This document shows positions 9,422-17,344 of a stretch of DNA of 64,000 nt, in pieces. Made by a program: the position numbers and the translations under genes. The stretch spans positions 62,001 to 126,000 of the forward strand of contig QTVU01000002.1 of NCBI GenBank assembly GCA_003460745.1, read 5' to 3'. The stretch is from Firmicutes bacterium AM55-24TS (GTDB lineage Bacteria; Bacillota; Clostridia; UBA1381). The notes under the pieces were generated by a model. That model searched no databases and was not told where the DNA came from. It worked only from the letters and a program-made list of their open reading frames with translations. Each line of letters opens with the position of its first letter. Positions within the stretch are counted from its first letter, which is position 1.

Positions 9422-10134
9422 CTATGGCATTTCTCCTCTTATACGTTCTATTGCTTTTTTCTCAATTCTTGAAATCTGCACCTGCGACACTCCGATTATC
9501 TTGCAATCTCAGATTGTGTTTTGCCTCTGAAATATCTAAGCAGAATTATTTCTTTTTCACGTTCTGTAAGACGGCTCAAAATATCGTCAATCATAACTTT
9601 ATTTATAACTCCGTCCTCAATTTCTTCACCGGTAATTGTATCAAGCAAGCGAATTTCTTTATCGCCGTTATCGTAAACACTTTCATAAATACTTTCGGGC
9701 GGTGTTGCCGCCTCGAACGCCTCGATAAGACTTTCGGCATCAATTCCGCTTTCTTTTGAAATTTCGTTTATTGTCGGCTGTCTGTTCAGTTTGCGTCTTA
9801 ACAGTTCTTCACACCGCCAGCCTTTCATTGCATTTTCCTTTAACGTTCTGCTTATTTTAACGGCACCGTCATCACGCAAAAAACGTTTTATTTCACCTGT
9901 TATCATCGGTACTGCGTATGTAGAAAATTGCACGTTAAATTCGGGATTGAATTTCTTTACGGCCTTTATAAGTCCTATCGCACCGATTTGCGTCAAATCT
10001 TCCGCATCATATCCGCGATTTAAAAATCGTCTTGCAATACTGTATACAAGGCCCATATTTTCTTCCACCATTCTGTTTTCTGCCTGCTTGTCCCCCTCTC
10101 GCACGCGTTCAATCAAAGCAGTATTATCTCGCAT
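9422..10134 (-). CDS. sigF: RNA polymerase sporulation sigma factor SigF (frameshifted near the 3' end)
   Basis: Forespore-specific sigma factor. Region 2 (NMGLVYSIARRF, DAEDLTQIGAIGLIKAV, FSTYAVPMITGEI) and region 3 are intact, and region 4 begins with LTEREKEIILLRYFRGKTQSEIAR. There the frame hits a stop at 9496-9498. One base further the reading continues as IIGVSQVQISRIEKKAIERI and ends at a TAG at 9422-9424, exactly where SigF should end. One A appears to be missing near 9498. As written, the protein is 212 residues and lacks the region 4.2 recognition helix that binds the -35 element. It lies 10 bp behind spoIIAB. Either a sequencing error or a lesion that would block sporulation. Confidence 0.9.
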
Positions 10135-10144
10135 AACACATCAC

Positions 10145-10564
10145 CTACTTTAATTTTTTTGTCATAGTAATGCGTGTGCCTTTTCCTACTTCACTTTGAA
10201 CTTCGATACTGTCCATAAACGTTTCCATTATCGTAAAACCCATTCCGCTGCGTTCCATTTCGGGTTTACCTGTGAAAAGCGGTTCTCTCGCTCTTGAAAT
10301 ATCCGGTATTCCCACTCCGTCATCCGATACGGAAAAAGTCACCGTATCGTCCTCTATACTTCCGGACATCGTTACAATTCCGTCTTTTTCATCATAGCCG
10401 TGAATTATCGCATTTGTAACCGCCTCCGAAACAGCCGTTTTTATTTCTGAAATTTGGTCTACTGTCGGATCAAGTTCAAGCACAAATGCCGCCGCAACCG
10501 TCCTTGCAAATCTTTCGTTATCGCTTTTGTTCGGAAATTTTATTTCCATAATGTTACTGTACAT
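10145..10564 (-). CDS. spoIIAB: Anti-sigma-F factor and serine kinase SpoIIAB
   Basis: A 139-residue GHKL-type ATP-binding protein that holds SigF inactive and phosphorylates SpoIIAA. The N-box region EAVTNAIIHGYDE, the G1 box SDDGVGIPD and the G2 region RSGMGFTIME are all present. The ATG at 10562-10564 is chosen because AAGGAGG, inside the end of spoIIAA, lies 9 nt upstream. The gene overlaps spoIIAA by 11 bp, which suggests translational coupling to keep switch proteins in ratio. Confidence 0.95.
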   Translation of the reverse strand: MYSNIMEIKFPNKSDNERFARTVAAAFVLELDPTVDQISEIKTAVSEAVTNAIIHGYDEKDGIVTMSGSIEDDTVTFSVSDDGVGIPDISRAREPLFTGKPEMERSGMGFTIMETFMDSIEVQSEVGKGTRITMTKKLK

Positions 10565-10904
10565 CAATGCCCGCCTCCTTTACACCGTTTTCAAGGTTGT
10601 CGGCTACCGTTACGATACTCTTTATACCCGACATTTCAATCAGTCTGTTCACCTCATCAGACGCACCGTATATGATAACCTTTCCGCCGAGTGCCGTAAC
10701 CGTCTTGTATCGTCCCATAATAACACCGATACCAGACGAGTCCATAAAAGTCACATTTTCAAAATTAAACGCGACATTAACCGCCCCCGTTCTGCCAAGT
10801 TCCCTGTCCGCATTTTCTCTTACTGACGACGCTTTATGCTGGTCAAGTTCGCCGAAAATTTTTATAATCAGCAATCTGTACCTGCCCATTAACATTAACT
10901 CCAT
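10554..10904 (-). CDS. spoIIAA: Anti-anti-sigma factor SpoIIAA
   Basis: A 116-residue STAS-domain protein. In its unphosphorylated form it binds SpoIIAB and releases SigF. The regulated serine is visible as Ser56 in MDSSGIGVIMGRY, matching Ser58 of the Bacillus protein. First gene of spoIIAA-spoIIAB-sigF, with AGGAGG 8 nt before the ATG and a plausible sigma-H promoter upstream. Confidence 0.95.
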   Translation of the reverse strand: MELMLMGRYRLLIIKIFGELDQHKASSVRENADRELGRTGAVNVAFNFENVTFMDSSGIGVIMGRYKTVTALGGKVIIYGASDEVNRLIEMSGIKSIVTVADNLENGVKEAGIDVQ

Positions 10905-10942
10905 ATTTTCTTCCTCCTGTATATAAATGTTATCTTTTTATA

Positions 10943-10970
10943 TTTCTATTATTTGTAATAAATTTCCTTT
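10943..10970 (-). promoter_or_regulatory. Candidate sigma-H promoter of the spoIIA operon
   Basis: AAAGGAAAT (10962-10970), 12-bp spacer, ATAGAAA (10943-10949). This resembles the sigma-H pattern RnAGGAwww - 11/12 bp - RnnGAAT with one mismatch in the -10. spoIIA is the classical sigma-H target in Bacillus, so position and type fit. Confidence 0.55.
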
Positions 10971-11024
10971 GTTAAATTTTGATAACCTTTGTCGAAAACA
11001 CTTTTTATTATTTTTGAACTGTGA

Positions 11025-11030
11025 TATAAT
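11025..11030 (+). promoter_or_regulatory. Extended -10 promoter of the acyltransferase-like gene
   Basis: TGATATAAT: TATAAT at 11025-11030 with a TG one base upstream, 30 bp before the start codon. No good -35 box is seen. Confidence 0.55.
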
Positions 11031-11060
11031 AAAACAGACATAAGAAATGAGGTTACATTT

Positions 11061-12320
11061 ATGAAAAGTGAATGGAATAAACTTGACAATGCCGCCAAGA
11101 TATTTCCGGCGGCGCAGTCCAAAAAAGATACGCAGGTATTCAGATTTTCCTGCGAATTATACAAAACAGTAAACAAAGACCTTTTGCAAAAAGCCACTGA
11201 AGATACATTGGAGGAATTTGATATTTTCAAAAGTATATTAAGGCGTGGACTTTTTTGGTATTACCTTGAGGAATCGGATATAAAACCGATTGTACGCGAA
11301 GAATATAAAATCCCATGTTCGCTTATATACCAGAGGAACAATCACAAGCTTTTATTTGAAGTGACTTACTACAGAAACAGAATAAATCTCGAAGTTTTTC
11401 ACGTTTTGACAGACGGCACAGGTGCGATGAATTTTCTTAAAACACTTGTATCAAACTACCTTGCACTTGCGGAAAATACCGCGGACAGTGGGGTTGATTA
11501 TGACGCATCAAGCACGCAAAAAAGTGACGACAGTTTTTCAAAATACTATTCCGGCAAAATTTCTTCAAAGCAAGAAAATAACCCTGTTGCATACAAAATT
11601 GTAGGACGCAAATATCCCGATGACAAATTAAAAGTCATAAACGGTATGGTTGACGTGAAGAAAGTACTTGAAGAATCTCACAAATACAATTCAACTTTAA
11701 CTGCGTTTCTGTCTGCGGTACTTGTAAAATCCATTATAGACGAAATGCCTGTGCGTTCAAAAGGCAAGAAACCGATTACAATACTTATACCGGTAAATCT
11801 TCGCAACTTCTTCCCATCCGTTTCGGCAAGAAACTTTTTCTGTCTGACATACATTCAGTATGACATAAAAAAGCACGGTGAGGATTTTGAAACAATGGTT
11901 GACGTTATAAACACTCAACTAAAAAGCAAGCTGAAAGCCGAAAAACTTCTCGGCACTATCGACACATATTCAGCTGTTGAACACAATGTCATAACAAGAA
12001 TTGTACCGCTTGTCGTGAAAGATTTCTTTTTGAGAATAGCATACAGAATGTCGGGCAGAGCCGTCACGGCAACTTTTTCAAATATAGGAATAGTTAAAAT
12101 GCCCGAAAATATGAATAAGTTTATAAAATGCTTTGATGTATATATCAGCACCGACAAACTTCAATTATGTTCTTGCTCGTTTGACGGTAAGCTGACTTTG
12201 GGATTTACTTCTCAATTCATCAGCTCGGATATCGAAATGAGATTTTTCCGTGAATTGACTTCAAGGGGTATTGACGTTGAACTGACTTCCAACATACACG
12301 ACGATGAAAGGAATGATTAA
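11061..12320 (+). CDS. CoA-dependent acyltransferase-like protein (alcohol acetyltransferase/condensation-domain type)
   Basis: A 419-residue protein of the chloramphenicol acetyltransferase/condensation-domain superfamily. The catalytic signature HxxxDG is seen as HVLTDG in the first third (EVFHVLTDGTGAMNF), and a second conserved segment ITILIPVNLRNFFPS corresponds to the lobe-2 core of alcohol acetyltransferase-like proteins. No signal peptide or membrane segment is seen. GAGG lies 8 nt before the ATG. It is directly followed by a zinc-ribbon membrane protein; the stop and start codons abut, so the two are probably translated together. The acyl donor and acceptor are unknown. An esterase-type or lipid/glycan acyl transfer role is only a guess. 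Confidence 0.75.
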   Translation: MKSEWNKLDNAAKIFPAAQSKKDTQVFRFSCELYKTVNKDLLQKATEDTLEEFDIFKSILRRGLFWYYLEESDIKPIVREEYKIPCSLIYQRNNHKLLFEVTYYRNRINLEVFHVLTDGTGAMNFLKTLVSNYLALAENTADSGVDYDASSTQKSDDSFSKYYSGKISSKQENNPVAYKIVGRKYPDDKLKVINGMVDVKKVLEESHKYNSTLTAFLSAVLVKSIIDEMPVRSKGKKPITILIPVNLRNFFPSVSARNFFCLTYIQYDIKKHGEDFETMVDVINTQLKSKLKAEKLLGTIDTYSAVEHNVITRIVPLVVKDFFLRIAYRMSGRAVTATFSNIGIVKMPENMNKFIKCFDVYISTDKLQLCSCSFDGKLTLGFTSQFISSDIEMRFFRELTSRGIDVELTSNIHDDERND

Positions 12321-12980
12321 ATGAAACATTGTGATAAATGTAAAATTGATGTGCGTGGTGAATTTGAGCGTTGTCCGCTGTGCCAAAACAAGCTGACAGG
12401 CGAAAGTACACCTTACGAATTTCCGAAAGTACAATCATTTTACGAAAAATACGAAAAGATTTTTAAATTTGCAATTCTTGTCACTTCGTCACTTTCGATA
12501 ATAAGCATTGCCGTAAACATACTTCTTCCCCAAAGCGGTCATTGGTCGTTGTTTGTACTTTTCGGTGTAATATGCTTCTGGCTTACGACAAATATATGTA
12601 TCAAGAAACGCCAAATCATATCGCAGAATATCGCCGCAGAGGCTGTTATAATATCAATATTGTGCGTAATATGGGACAAATTCACAGGCTGGCACGGCTG
12701 GTCGGTCGATTACGTTATACCGATAATATTTTCATGGGCAATGCTCGGTTTGTTCGTGGCAACAAAGATTTTAAAAATTAAAATGCCCGATTATGTATTC
12801 TCGTTTGTGATATGTATATTTTTCGGACTTGCACCGTTTATATTGTGCATAACAGGTGTCACAAAAATTCTTATTCCGTCGGTTATATGTATTGCACTGA
12901 GCATAATTTCTTTTATAACTCTTGTGTTATATGACGGCAAAGAACTTGTTTTGACATTATCAAAAAAATTTCACATATAG
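12321..12980 (+). CDS. Zinc-ribbon membrane protein (DUF6320-like)
   Basis: A 219-residue protein with an N-terminal zinc ribbon, two CxxC pairs in CDKCKID and CPLCQNK (residues 4-22), followed by about six hydrophobic segments between residues 50 and 205. The ATG follows the upstream stop codon directly, with AAAGGA inside the end of the acyltransferase-like gene. The family is uncharacterised as far as I know. Proteins of this make-up tend to sit beside alcohol-acetyltransferase-like genes, as here, which suggests a shared membrane-linked acylation task. That is inference. Confidence 0.75.
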   Translation: MKHCDKCKIDVRGEFERCPLCQNKLTGESTPYEFPKVQSFYEKYEKIFKFAILVTSSLSIISIAVNILLPQSGHWSLFVLFGVICFWLTTNICIKKRQIISQNIAAEAVIISILCVIWDKFTGWHGWSVDYVIPIIFSWAMLGLFVATKILKIKMPDYVFSFVICIFFGLAPFILCITGVTKILIPSVICIALSIISFITLVLYDGKELVLTLSKKFHI

Positions 12981-12982
12981 AC

Positions 12983-13016
12983 AAAAAAATGGTGTTGCTT
13001 TCGCAACACCATTTTT
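12983..13016. terminator. Bidirectional terminator
   Basis: ATGGTGTTGC/GCAACACCAT stem with TTTC loop, A-run on the left and T-run on the right. Lies between the convergent DUF6320-like and HPr genes. Confidence 0.92.
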
Positions 13017-13020
13017 AATA

Positions 13021-13278
13021 TTATAAATTTGCTTTAAAAAATTCTTCCAAAGCCTTTGCAGCTTCGTCCTCGTCCGGGCCTTCAACTTTTACGTTAAGTG
13101 TATTACCGCACTTTGCCGCCAAGCCCATTACAGCAAATATTCTCTTTGCATCACCTGTCTTACCGTCTTTTTCAAGAGTGATTGTTGACTGATATTTTGC
13201 CGCCTCTTTTACAAGCACACCTGCAGGACGAGCATGAATACCTTGTGGATCTGTAATTGTGTAGTTAAATTCTTTCAT
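13021..13278 (-). CDS. HPr family phosphocarrier protein with Arg at position 46
   Basis: An 85-residue PTS phosphocarrier. The active-site His15 is intact in GIHARPAG. At the regulatory position, Ser46 of classical Gram-positive HPr, the protein has Arg46 (DAKRIFAVMG), so HPr kinase could not phosphorylate it there. It is last gene of the fructose operon, 21 bp behind fruA, and probably feeds that transporter. Whether this is the only HPr of the cell cannot be told from the window. If it is, CcpA-type catabolite repression through HPr(Ser-P) would be absent. Confidence 0.93.
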   Translation of the reverse strand: MKEFNYTITDPQGIHARPAGVLVKEAAKYQSTITLEKDGKTGDAKRIFAVMGLAAKCGNTLNVKVEGPDEDEAAKALEEFFKANL

Positions 13279-13299
13279 AATACTTATCTCCTTTATATA

Positions 13300-15270
13300 T
13301 TAATTTTCTTTGTATACAGGTTTCTTTAAAAGTGCAAGCATAAACATTGTAATAACCGAACCTGCCGCTAATGCTACCAAGTACATAGGCCAGTTACCTA
13401 CAACAGGGAATACGAATATACCGCCGTGAGGAGCCATCAATGTACATCCGAATACCATTGACAATGCACCTGCTACTGCCGCACCGACTGCTGTTGCCGG
13501 TATTACGTGCAGCGGATCGGCTGCCGCAAACGGAATTGCACCCTCTGTGATGAATGCCAAGCCCATAACATAGTTTGTAATACCCGACTGACGTTCCGAT
13601 TTTGAAAAACGATTTTTAAAGAATGTTGTTGCAAGTGCAATACCGATAGGTGGTACCATACCGCCAACCATAACAGCCGCCATTATATCATAGTTGCCGT
13701 TTGCGATTGACATTGTACCGAATACATATGCCGCCTTATTTATAGGACCGCCCATATCAATAGCCATCATACCTCCGAGAACAATACCAAGAATAACCTT
13801 TGATACTGAACCCATACTGTTTAGTAGGTTTGCAAGTGCGTCGTTTATAACACCGATAATCGGATTGAATACGAACAACATCAATGCACCCATAATGAAT
13901 ACGCCAAGTACAGGATACAACAATGTCGGTTTAATTCCCTCAAGACTTTCAGGAAGTTTTGAGAATATCTTTCTTAGCAACAGTACAATATATCCTGCAA
14001 CAAAACCGGCAACAAGTGCTCCCAAGAATCCCGAAACAGTTGTACCTGATGAATTGAATACTGTGTTTGCAAGATAGCCGTTAATTCCGCCTGAGTAGCT
14101 GTTTGTAAATTCTAATATACTGTTACCCGTTGAGGCAAGCATACCGCCTACAAAACCAACTGCAAGACCCGGTCTGTCCGCAATAGAGTATGCGATAAAT
14201 CCTGCAAGAACAGGCAACATCAAACCGAATGCGATACCGCCGATTGTCTTAAAGAATGCCGCAATCGGTGTATTCATACCGAAGTTTGACGGATCAATAG
14301 TAAAGTCGTCAAGCAAGAATGCGATAGCAATTAGAATACCGCCGCCTATAACGAACGGCAACATATGCGAAACACCGCTCATAAGGTGCTTATAAATTCT
14401 GTGACCGATGCCCTCTTTATTATCCGACTTAGCCGAAACACCCTCTTCACTTTCCTTTGCGGTAAATATCGGAACATTTCCGCCAAGTGCCTTTGCGATA
14501 AGTTCATCAGCCTTTGAAATACCGTCACTTACCTGTGTAACGATTACCTTTTTACCGTTAAAACGTTCCATAGGAACTTTTGTATCTGCCGCAACGATTA
14601 TGCAATCAGCCTCTGCGATTTCAGATTCGGTAAGAACATTCTTTGCACCGCCCGAACCTCTTGTTTCAACTTTAATCGCACAACCTGCTTTTTCTGCCGC
14701 TTTTTGAAGTCCCTCAGCAGCCATATAAGTATGAGCTATACCTGTAGGACATCCAGTTACTGCAAGTATTTTCTTATCAGATGTAGTAACCTGTTCTGAT
14801 TCAGCATTATCTTTTGCAGTTTCGGCGTCATCTATAATTGAAATAAATTCCTCTACCGATTTTGCATTAATAAGTTTTTGTGAAAAATCTTCGTCCATAA
14901 GCAAAACGGAAAGTTTACTCAATACGTCAAGGTGTACATTTTCTTTTGTATCAGGTGCGGCGATTGCAAATATAAGCTTTACCGGCTCACCGTCTATCGA
15001 ATCAAAATCAGTACCGTCTTTGATTACCATTGCCGCAAGTCCGGGTTTTGTCACCGCACTGCCTTTATAATGAGGAATTGCGATACCCTCGCCGACTGCC
15101 GTCGTACTTTCTTCCTCTCTTTTTATCAAACCTTCTATATAAGCATTCTTATCTGATATTTTTCCGCTCTTTTCCATAAGGTCTGCCATTGCACGAATGG
15201 TTTCTTTTTTTGTGCTTGAAACTCCGTCAAGTCTGATACTCTCTTTTGAAAGTAAGTCTGTGATACGCAT
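13300..15270 (-). CDS. fruA: PTS fructose transporter subunit IIABC
   Basis: A 656-residue fused fructose permease/phosphotransferase that imports fructose as fructose 1-phosphate. Domain order is IIA (1-150, phospho-His67 in AIPHYK), IIB (165-265, phospho-Cys174 in VTGCPTGIAHTY) and IIC (from about 300, eight or more membrane segments beginning at GVSHMLPFVIGGGI). The start at 15268-15270 is chosen for AGGAGG 8 nt upstream. It lies 13 bp behind fruK and is followed by HPr. Confidence 0.95.
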   Translation of the reverse strand: MRITDLLSKESIRLDGVSSTKKETIRAMADLMEKSGKISDKNAYIEGLIKREEESTTAVGEGIAIPHYKGSAVTKPGLAAMVIKDGTDFDSIDGEPVKLIFAIAAPDTKENVHLDVLSKLSVLLMDEDFSQKLINAKSVEEFISIIDDAETAKDNAESEQVTTSDKKILAVTGCPTGIAHTYMAAEGLQKAAEKAGCAIKVETRGSGGAKNVLTESEIAEADCIIVAADTKVPMERFNGKKVIVTQVSDGISKADELIAKALGGNVPIFTAKESEEGVSAKSDNKEGIGHRIYKHLMSGVSHMLPFVIGGGILIAIAFLLDDFTIDPSNFGMNTPIAAFFKTIGGIAFGLMLPVLAGFIAYSIADRPGLAVGFVGGMLASTGNSILEFTNSYSGGINGYLANTVFNSSGTTVSGFLGALVAGFVAGYIVLLLRKIFSKLPESLEGIKPTLLYPVLGVFIMGALMLFVFNPIIGVINDALANLLNSMGSVSKVILGIVLGGMMAIDMGGPINKAAYVFGTMSIANGNYDIMAAVMVGGMVPPIGIALATTFFKNRFSKSERQSGITNYVMGLAFITEGAIPFAAADPLHVIPATAVGAAVAGALSMVFGCTLMAPHGGIFVFPVVGNWPMYLVALAAGSVITMFMLALLKKPVYKEN

Positions 15271-15283
15271 AATTTTTACCTCC

Positions 15284-16186
15284 TCATATTGTTTTAAATA
15301 CATTTAAAATTTCTTCTTTGGTCGCAAGATTTTCCGAAAATGCACTTGCACTGCCTGCCGATAATCCCATCTTAAGTGCATACATAAAATCCTGCTTTTC
15401 GATATATCCCGCAAGGAAACCGGCAACCATTGAATCGCCTGCTCCCGTTGAGTTCACTAATTTACCTTTAGGTGCCTCACTTTCGTACACTTCTCCGTTT
15501 TCACCAACGAACACCGCACCCTCACCTGCCATTGAAACAAGTACATTCTTCGCACCCATTTCCTGCATTTTCTTTGCATACGGAACAACTTCACTTCTCG
15601 TCTTAAGTTCAACACCGAATATTTCACCTATTTCGTGATTATTAGGTTTTACCAAAAACGGTTTAAACTTAAGAACATTCACAAGCAAGTCCTTTGTTGC
15701 GTCAACGACTATATTTAATTTTTTATCTTTAAGGTAATCCATAATTTCGCAGTAAATTGAATCGGAAAGCGATGACGGAATACTTCCGGCAAGTACCAAC
15801 GTATCGCCGTCATTCAAACTGTCAAGTTTTTCGTAAAGTTTCTTTACCGCACTGTCCGAAATATCAGGACCCTGACCATTTATTTCTGTTTCGGTGTCTG
15901 ATTTTATTTTCACGTTAATCCTCGAAAAACCGTTGTCAAGCTTTATAAAATCGGTTTTACAATTCATATCGGCAAGTATATTTTCAATCGCACCGCCCGT
16001 AAAACCGGATATAAAGCCAAGTGCCGTATTTTCGACACCCATATTGTTCAGCACAATCGAAACATTAATACCTTTTCCGCCTGCCATAATCTTTTCGGAT
16101 TCCGTTCGGTTTACTTCACCGCTTCTGCAAGACGGAACAACCATTATATAATCCAATGCAGGATTGAATGTTATGGTGTAAATCAT
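15284..16186 (-). CDS. fruK: 1-Phosphofructokinase
   Basis: A 300-residue PfkB-family kinase that phosphorylates fructose 1-phosphate to fructose 1,6-bisphosphate. The N-terminal TFNPALDY, the AGGKGINVS loop and the C-terminal STGAGDSMVAGF with the catalytic Asp are all present. The start codon overlaps the fruR stop by 4 bp, and fruA follows 13 bp later. The neighbours favour fructose 1-phosphate over tagatose 6-phosphate as substrate. Confidence 0.94.
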   Translation of the reverse strand: MIYTITFNPALDYIMVVPSCRSGEVNRTESEKIMAGGKGINVSIVLNNMGVENTALGFISGFTGGAIENILADMNCKTDFIKLDNGFSRINVKIKSDTETEINGQGPDISDSAVKKLYEKLDSLNDGDTLVLAGSIPSSLSDSIYCEIMDYLKDKKLNIVVDATKDLLVNVLKFKPFLVKPNNHEIGEIFGVELKTRSEVVPYAKKMQEMGAKNVLVSMAGEGAVFVGENGEVYESEAPKGKLVNSTGAGDSMVAGFLAGYIEKQDFMYALKMGLSAGSASAFSENLATKEEILNVFKTI

Positions 16187-16929
16187 AATTGAGCAGCCTC
16201 CTTTATATTATATCCTTTAATGTTTTCCGTTATCTTATCCGTTATTACGGTTATGTCGCTGCCTGCAGCAAAAGTTGCTTTTGATATTTTATTGAATTTT
16301 GACGAATCGCAAAGCACAAATTTCTTTGCACATCTTCTCATCGCAAAATTTTTAATATCTGCCTCTCTGACATCGGGAGTTGTGAACCCTCTGTCACTGC
16401 TCAGTCCGTTAGTTCCGAAAAAGCCTTTTGTGAAATTGTATTTTGAGAGTGATATAATCGCCTCGGAATCTATAATCGCCTCTGTCACCGATTTGATAAG
16501 TCCGCCGATTATATATACTTTAAAGCCTTTTCTCGCAAGACCGACTGCGTGAGATAAAGCGTTTGTAACAAAAGTTGCGTCCTTGGCGGTTATATACTCA
16601 ATCATATATTCGGTGGTAGTTCCTGCGTCAATATATACAAGGTCGCCTTCATTTATCAGTGACGCCGCATATTTTGCAATTTTGATTTTTTCATCACTGT
16701 TTTGAATACGTCTTGCACTGACTTCCGAATCTTCCATTCCTCCGCCCGATACAACCGACATTGCACCGCCGTGTACTCGTATAACTCTGTTATCATTGGC
16801 AAGAGTTGTTATATCTCGTCTGATTGTCGATTCAGATGCACCCAACATCTTGACCAATTCTTGATTAGATATACTTCCTCTTTCGTTTACTATCTTTACT
16901 ATCTCATCAAGTCTTTCTTCAAGTAACAT
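16183..16929 (-). CDS. fruR: DeoR-family transcriptional regulator of the fructose operon
   Basis: A 248-residue DeoR-type repressor: N-terminal helix-turn-helix (ISNQELVKMLGASESTIRRDI, about 20-40) and a sugar-phosphate sensor domain with the DAGTTTEYMIEY motif. It probably senses fructose 1-phosphate and controls its own operon. The ATG at 16927-16929 follows AAAGGAGG; longer in-frame starts have none and would lie inside the promoter. A direct repeat downstream of the promoter may be its operator. Confidence 0.92.
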   Translation of the reverse strand: MLLEERLDEIVKIVNERGSISNQELVKMLGASESTIRRDITTLANDNRVIRVHGGAMSVVSGGGMEDSEVSARRIQNSDEKIKIAKYAASLINEGDLVYIDAGTTTEYMIEYITAKDATFVTNALSHAVGLARKGFKVYIIGGLIKSVTEAIIDSEAIISLSKYNFTKGFFGTNGLSSDRGFTTPDVREADIKNFAMRRCAKKFVLCDSSKFNKISKATFAAGSDITVITDKITENIKGYNIKEAAQL

Positions 16930-16947
16930 TCTCTCGCCTCCTTTTAT

Positions 16948-16966
16948 CGTTTGAACGTTTTTGACT
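16948..16966. promoter_or_regulatory. Candidate FruR operator
   Basis: Two TTTGA words (TCAAA on the minus strand) at 16950-16954 and 16960-16964, exactly 10 bp apart, just downstream of the -10 box. DeoR-family regulators of sugar operons often bind such repeats. Confidence 0.4.
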
Positions 16967-16978
16967 GTTTCTATTTGT

Positions 16979-17007
16979 ATTATACAATCAAATTCGCTCA
17001 TTGTCAA
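16979..17007 (-). promoter_or_regulatory. Promoter of fruR-fruK-fruA-HPr
   Basis: Perfect consensus: TTGACA (17002-17007), 17 bp, TATAAT (16979-16984). Confidence 0.88.
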
Positions 17008-17191
17008 CCAAATTCATTCACAAATTATATACAAAATAATTGTATATGTTGCACATATTTTTCTGACTTTTAGTTATATTGTACATTCCAATGATTGTTT
17101 ATGAATGTTTTTATCTGCTTTGTTCTTGAAAGTTTGAGGTACTAATCTCATTAAAAATCATAAATTACATCACAGATGTGATTTTTTAAGC

Positions 17192-17210
17192 TGTCGACAT
17201 TTTGTCGACA
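17192..17210. repeat. TGTCGACA inverted repeat
   Basis: Perfect 8-bp inverted repeat TGTCGACA-TTT-TGTCGACA. Same core as the hairpins at 4425, 25557 and 56445. Confidence 0.6.
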
Positions 17211-17264
17211 TACTCAGTATTTATATATTATAACACTTTAATTTATCAAGTAGCCATATTTATG

Positions 17265-17294
17265 TTGACTATCGTCAGGCAAATGTGGTATAAT
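17265..17294 (+). promoter_or_regulatory. rnjA promoter
   Basis: TTGACT (17265-17270), 18-bp spacer ending in TGG, TATAAT (17289-17294): extended -10. Confidence 0.75.
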
Positions 17295-17344
17295 AATATT
17301 GTTGTAATAATGGTCGGAAAAAATTAAATAACGGAGGTAAAATT

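Larger units (their letters stand above)
17008..17344. other. Gene-free region upstream of rnjA
   Basis: No coding sequence is seen. It holds a short palindrome ATCACAGATGTGAT followed by six T (17169-17187), a GTCGAC hairpin (17192-17210) and the rnjA promoter (17265-17294). Confidence 0.6.

Noticed and set aside
17169..17187. Short palindrome with T-run upstream of rnjA as a terminator or CRP-like site
   Set aside because: The stem is only 5 bp, no plus-strand gene lies upstream, and the spacing does not match a CRP box.
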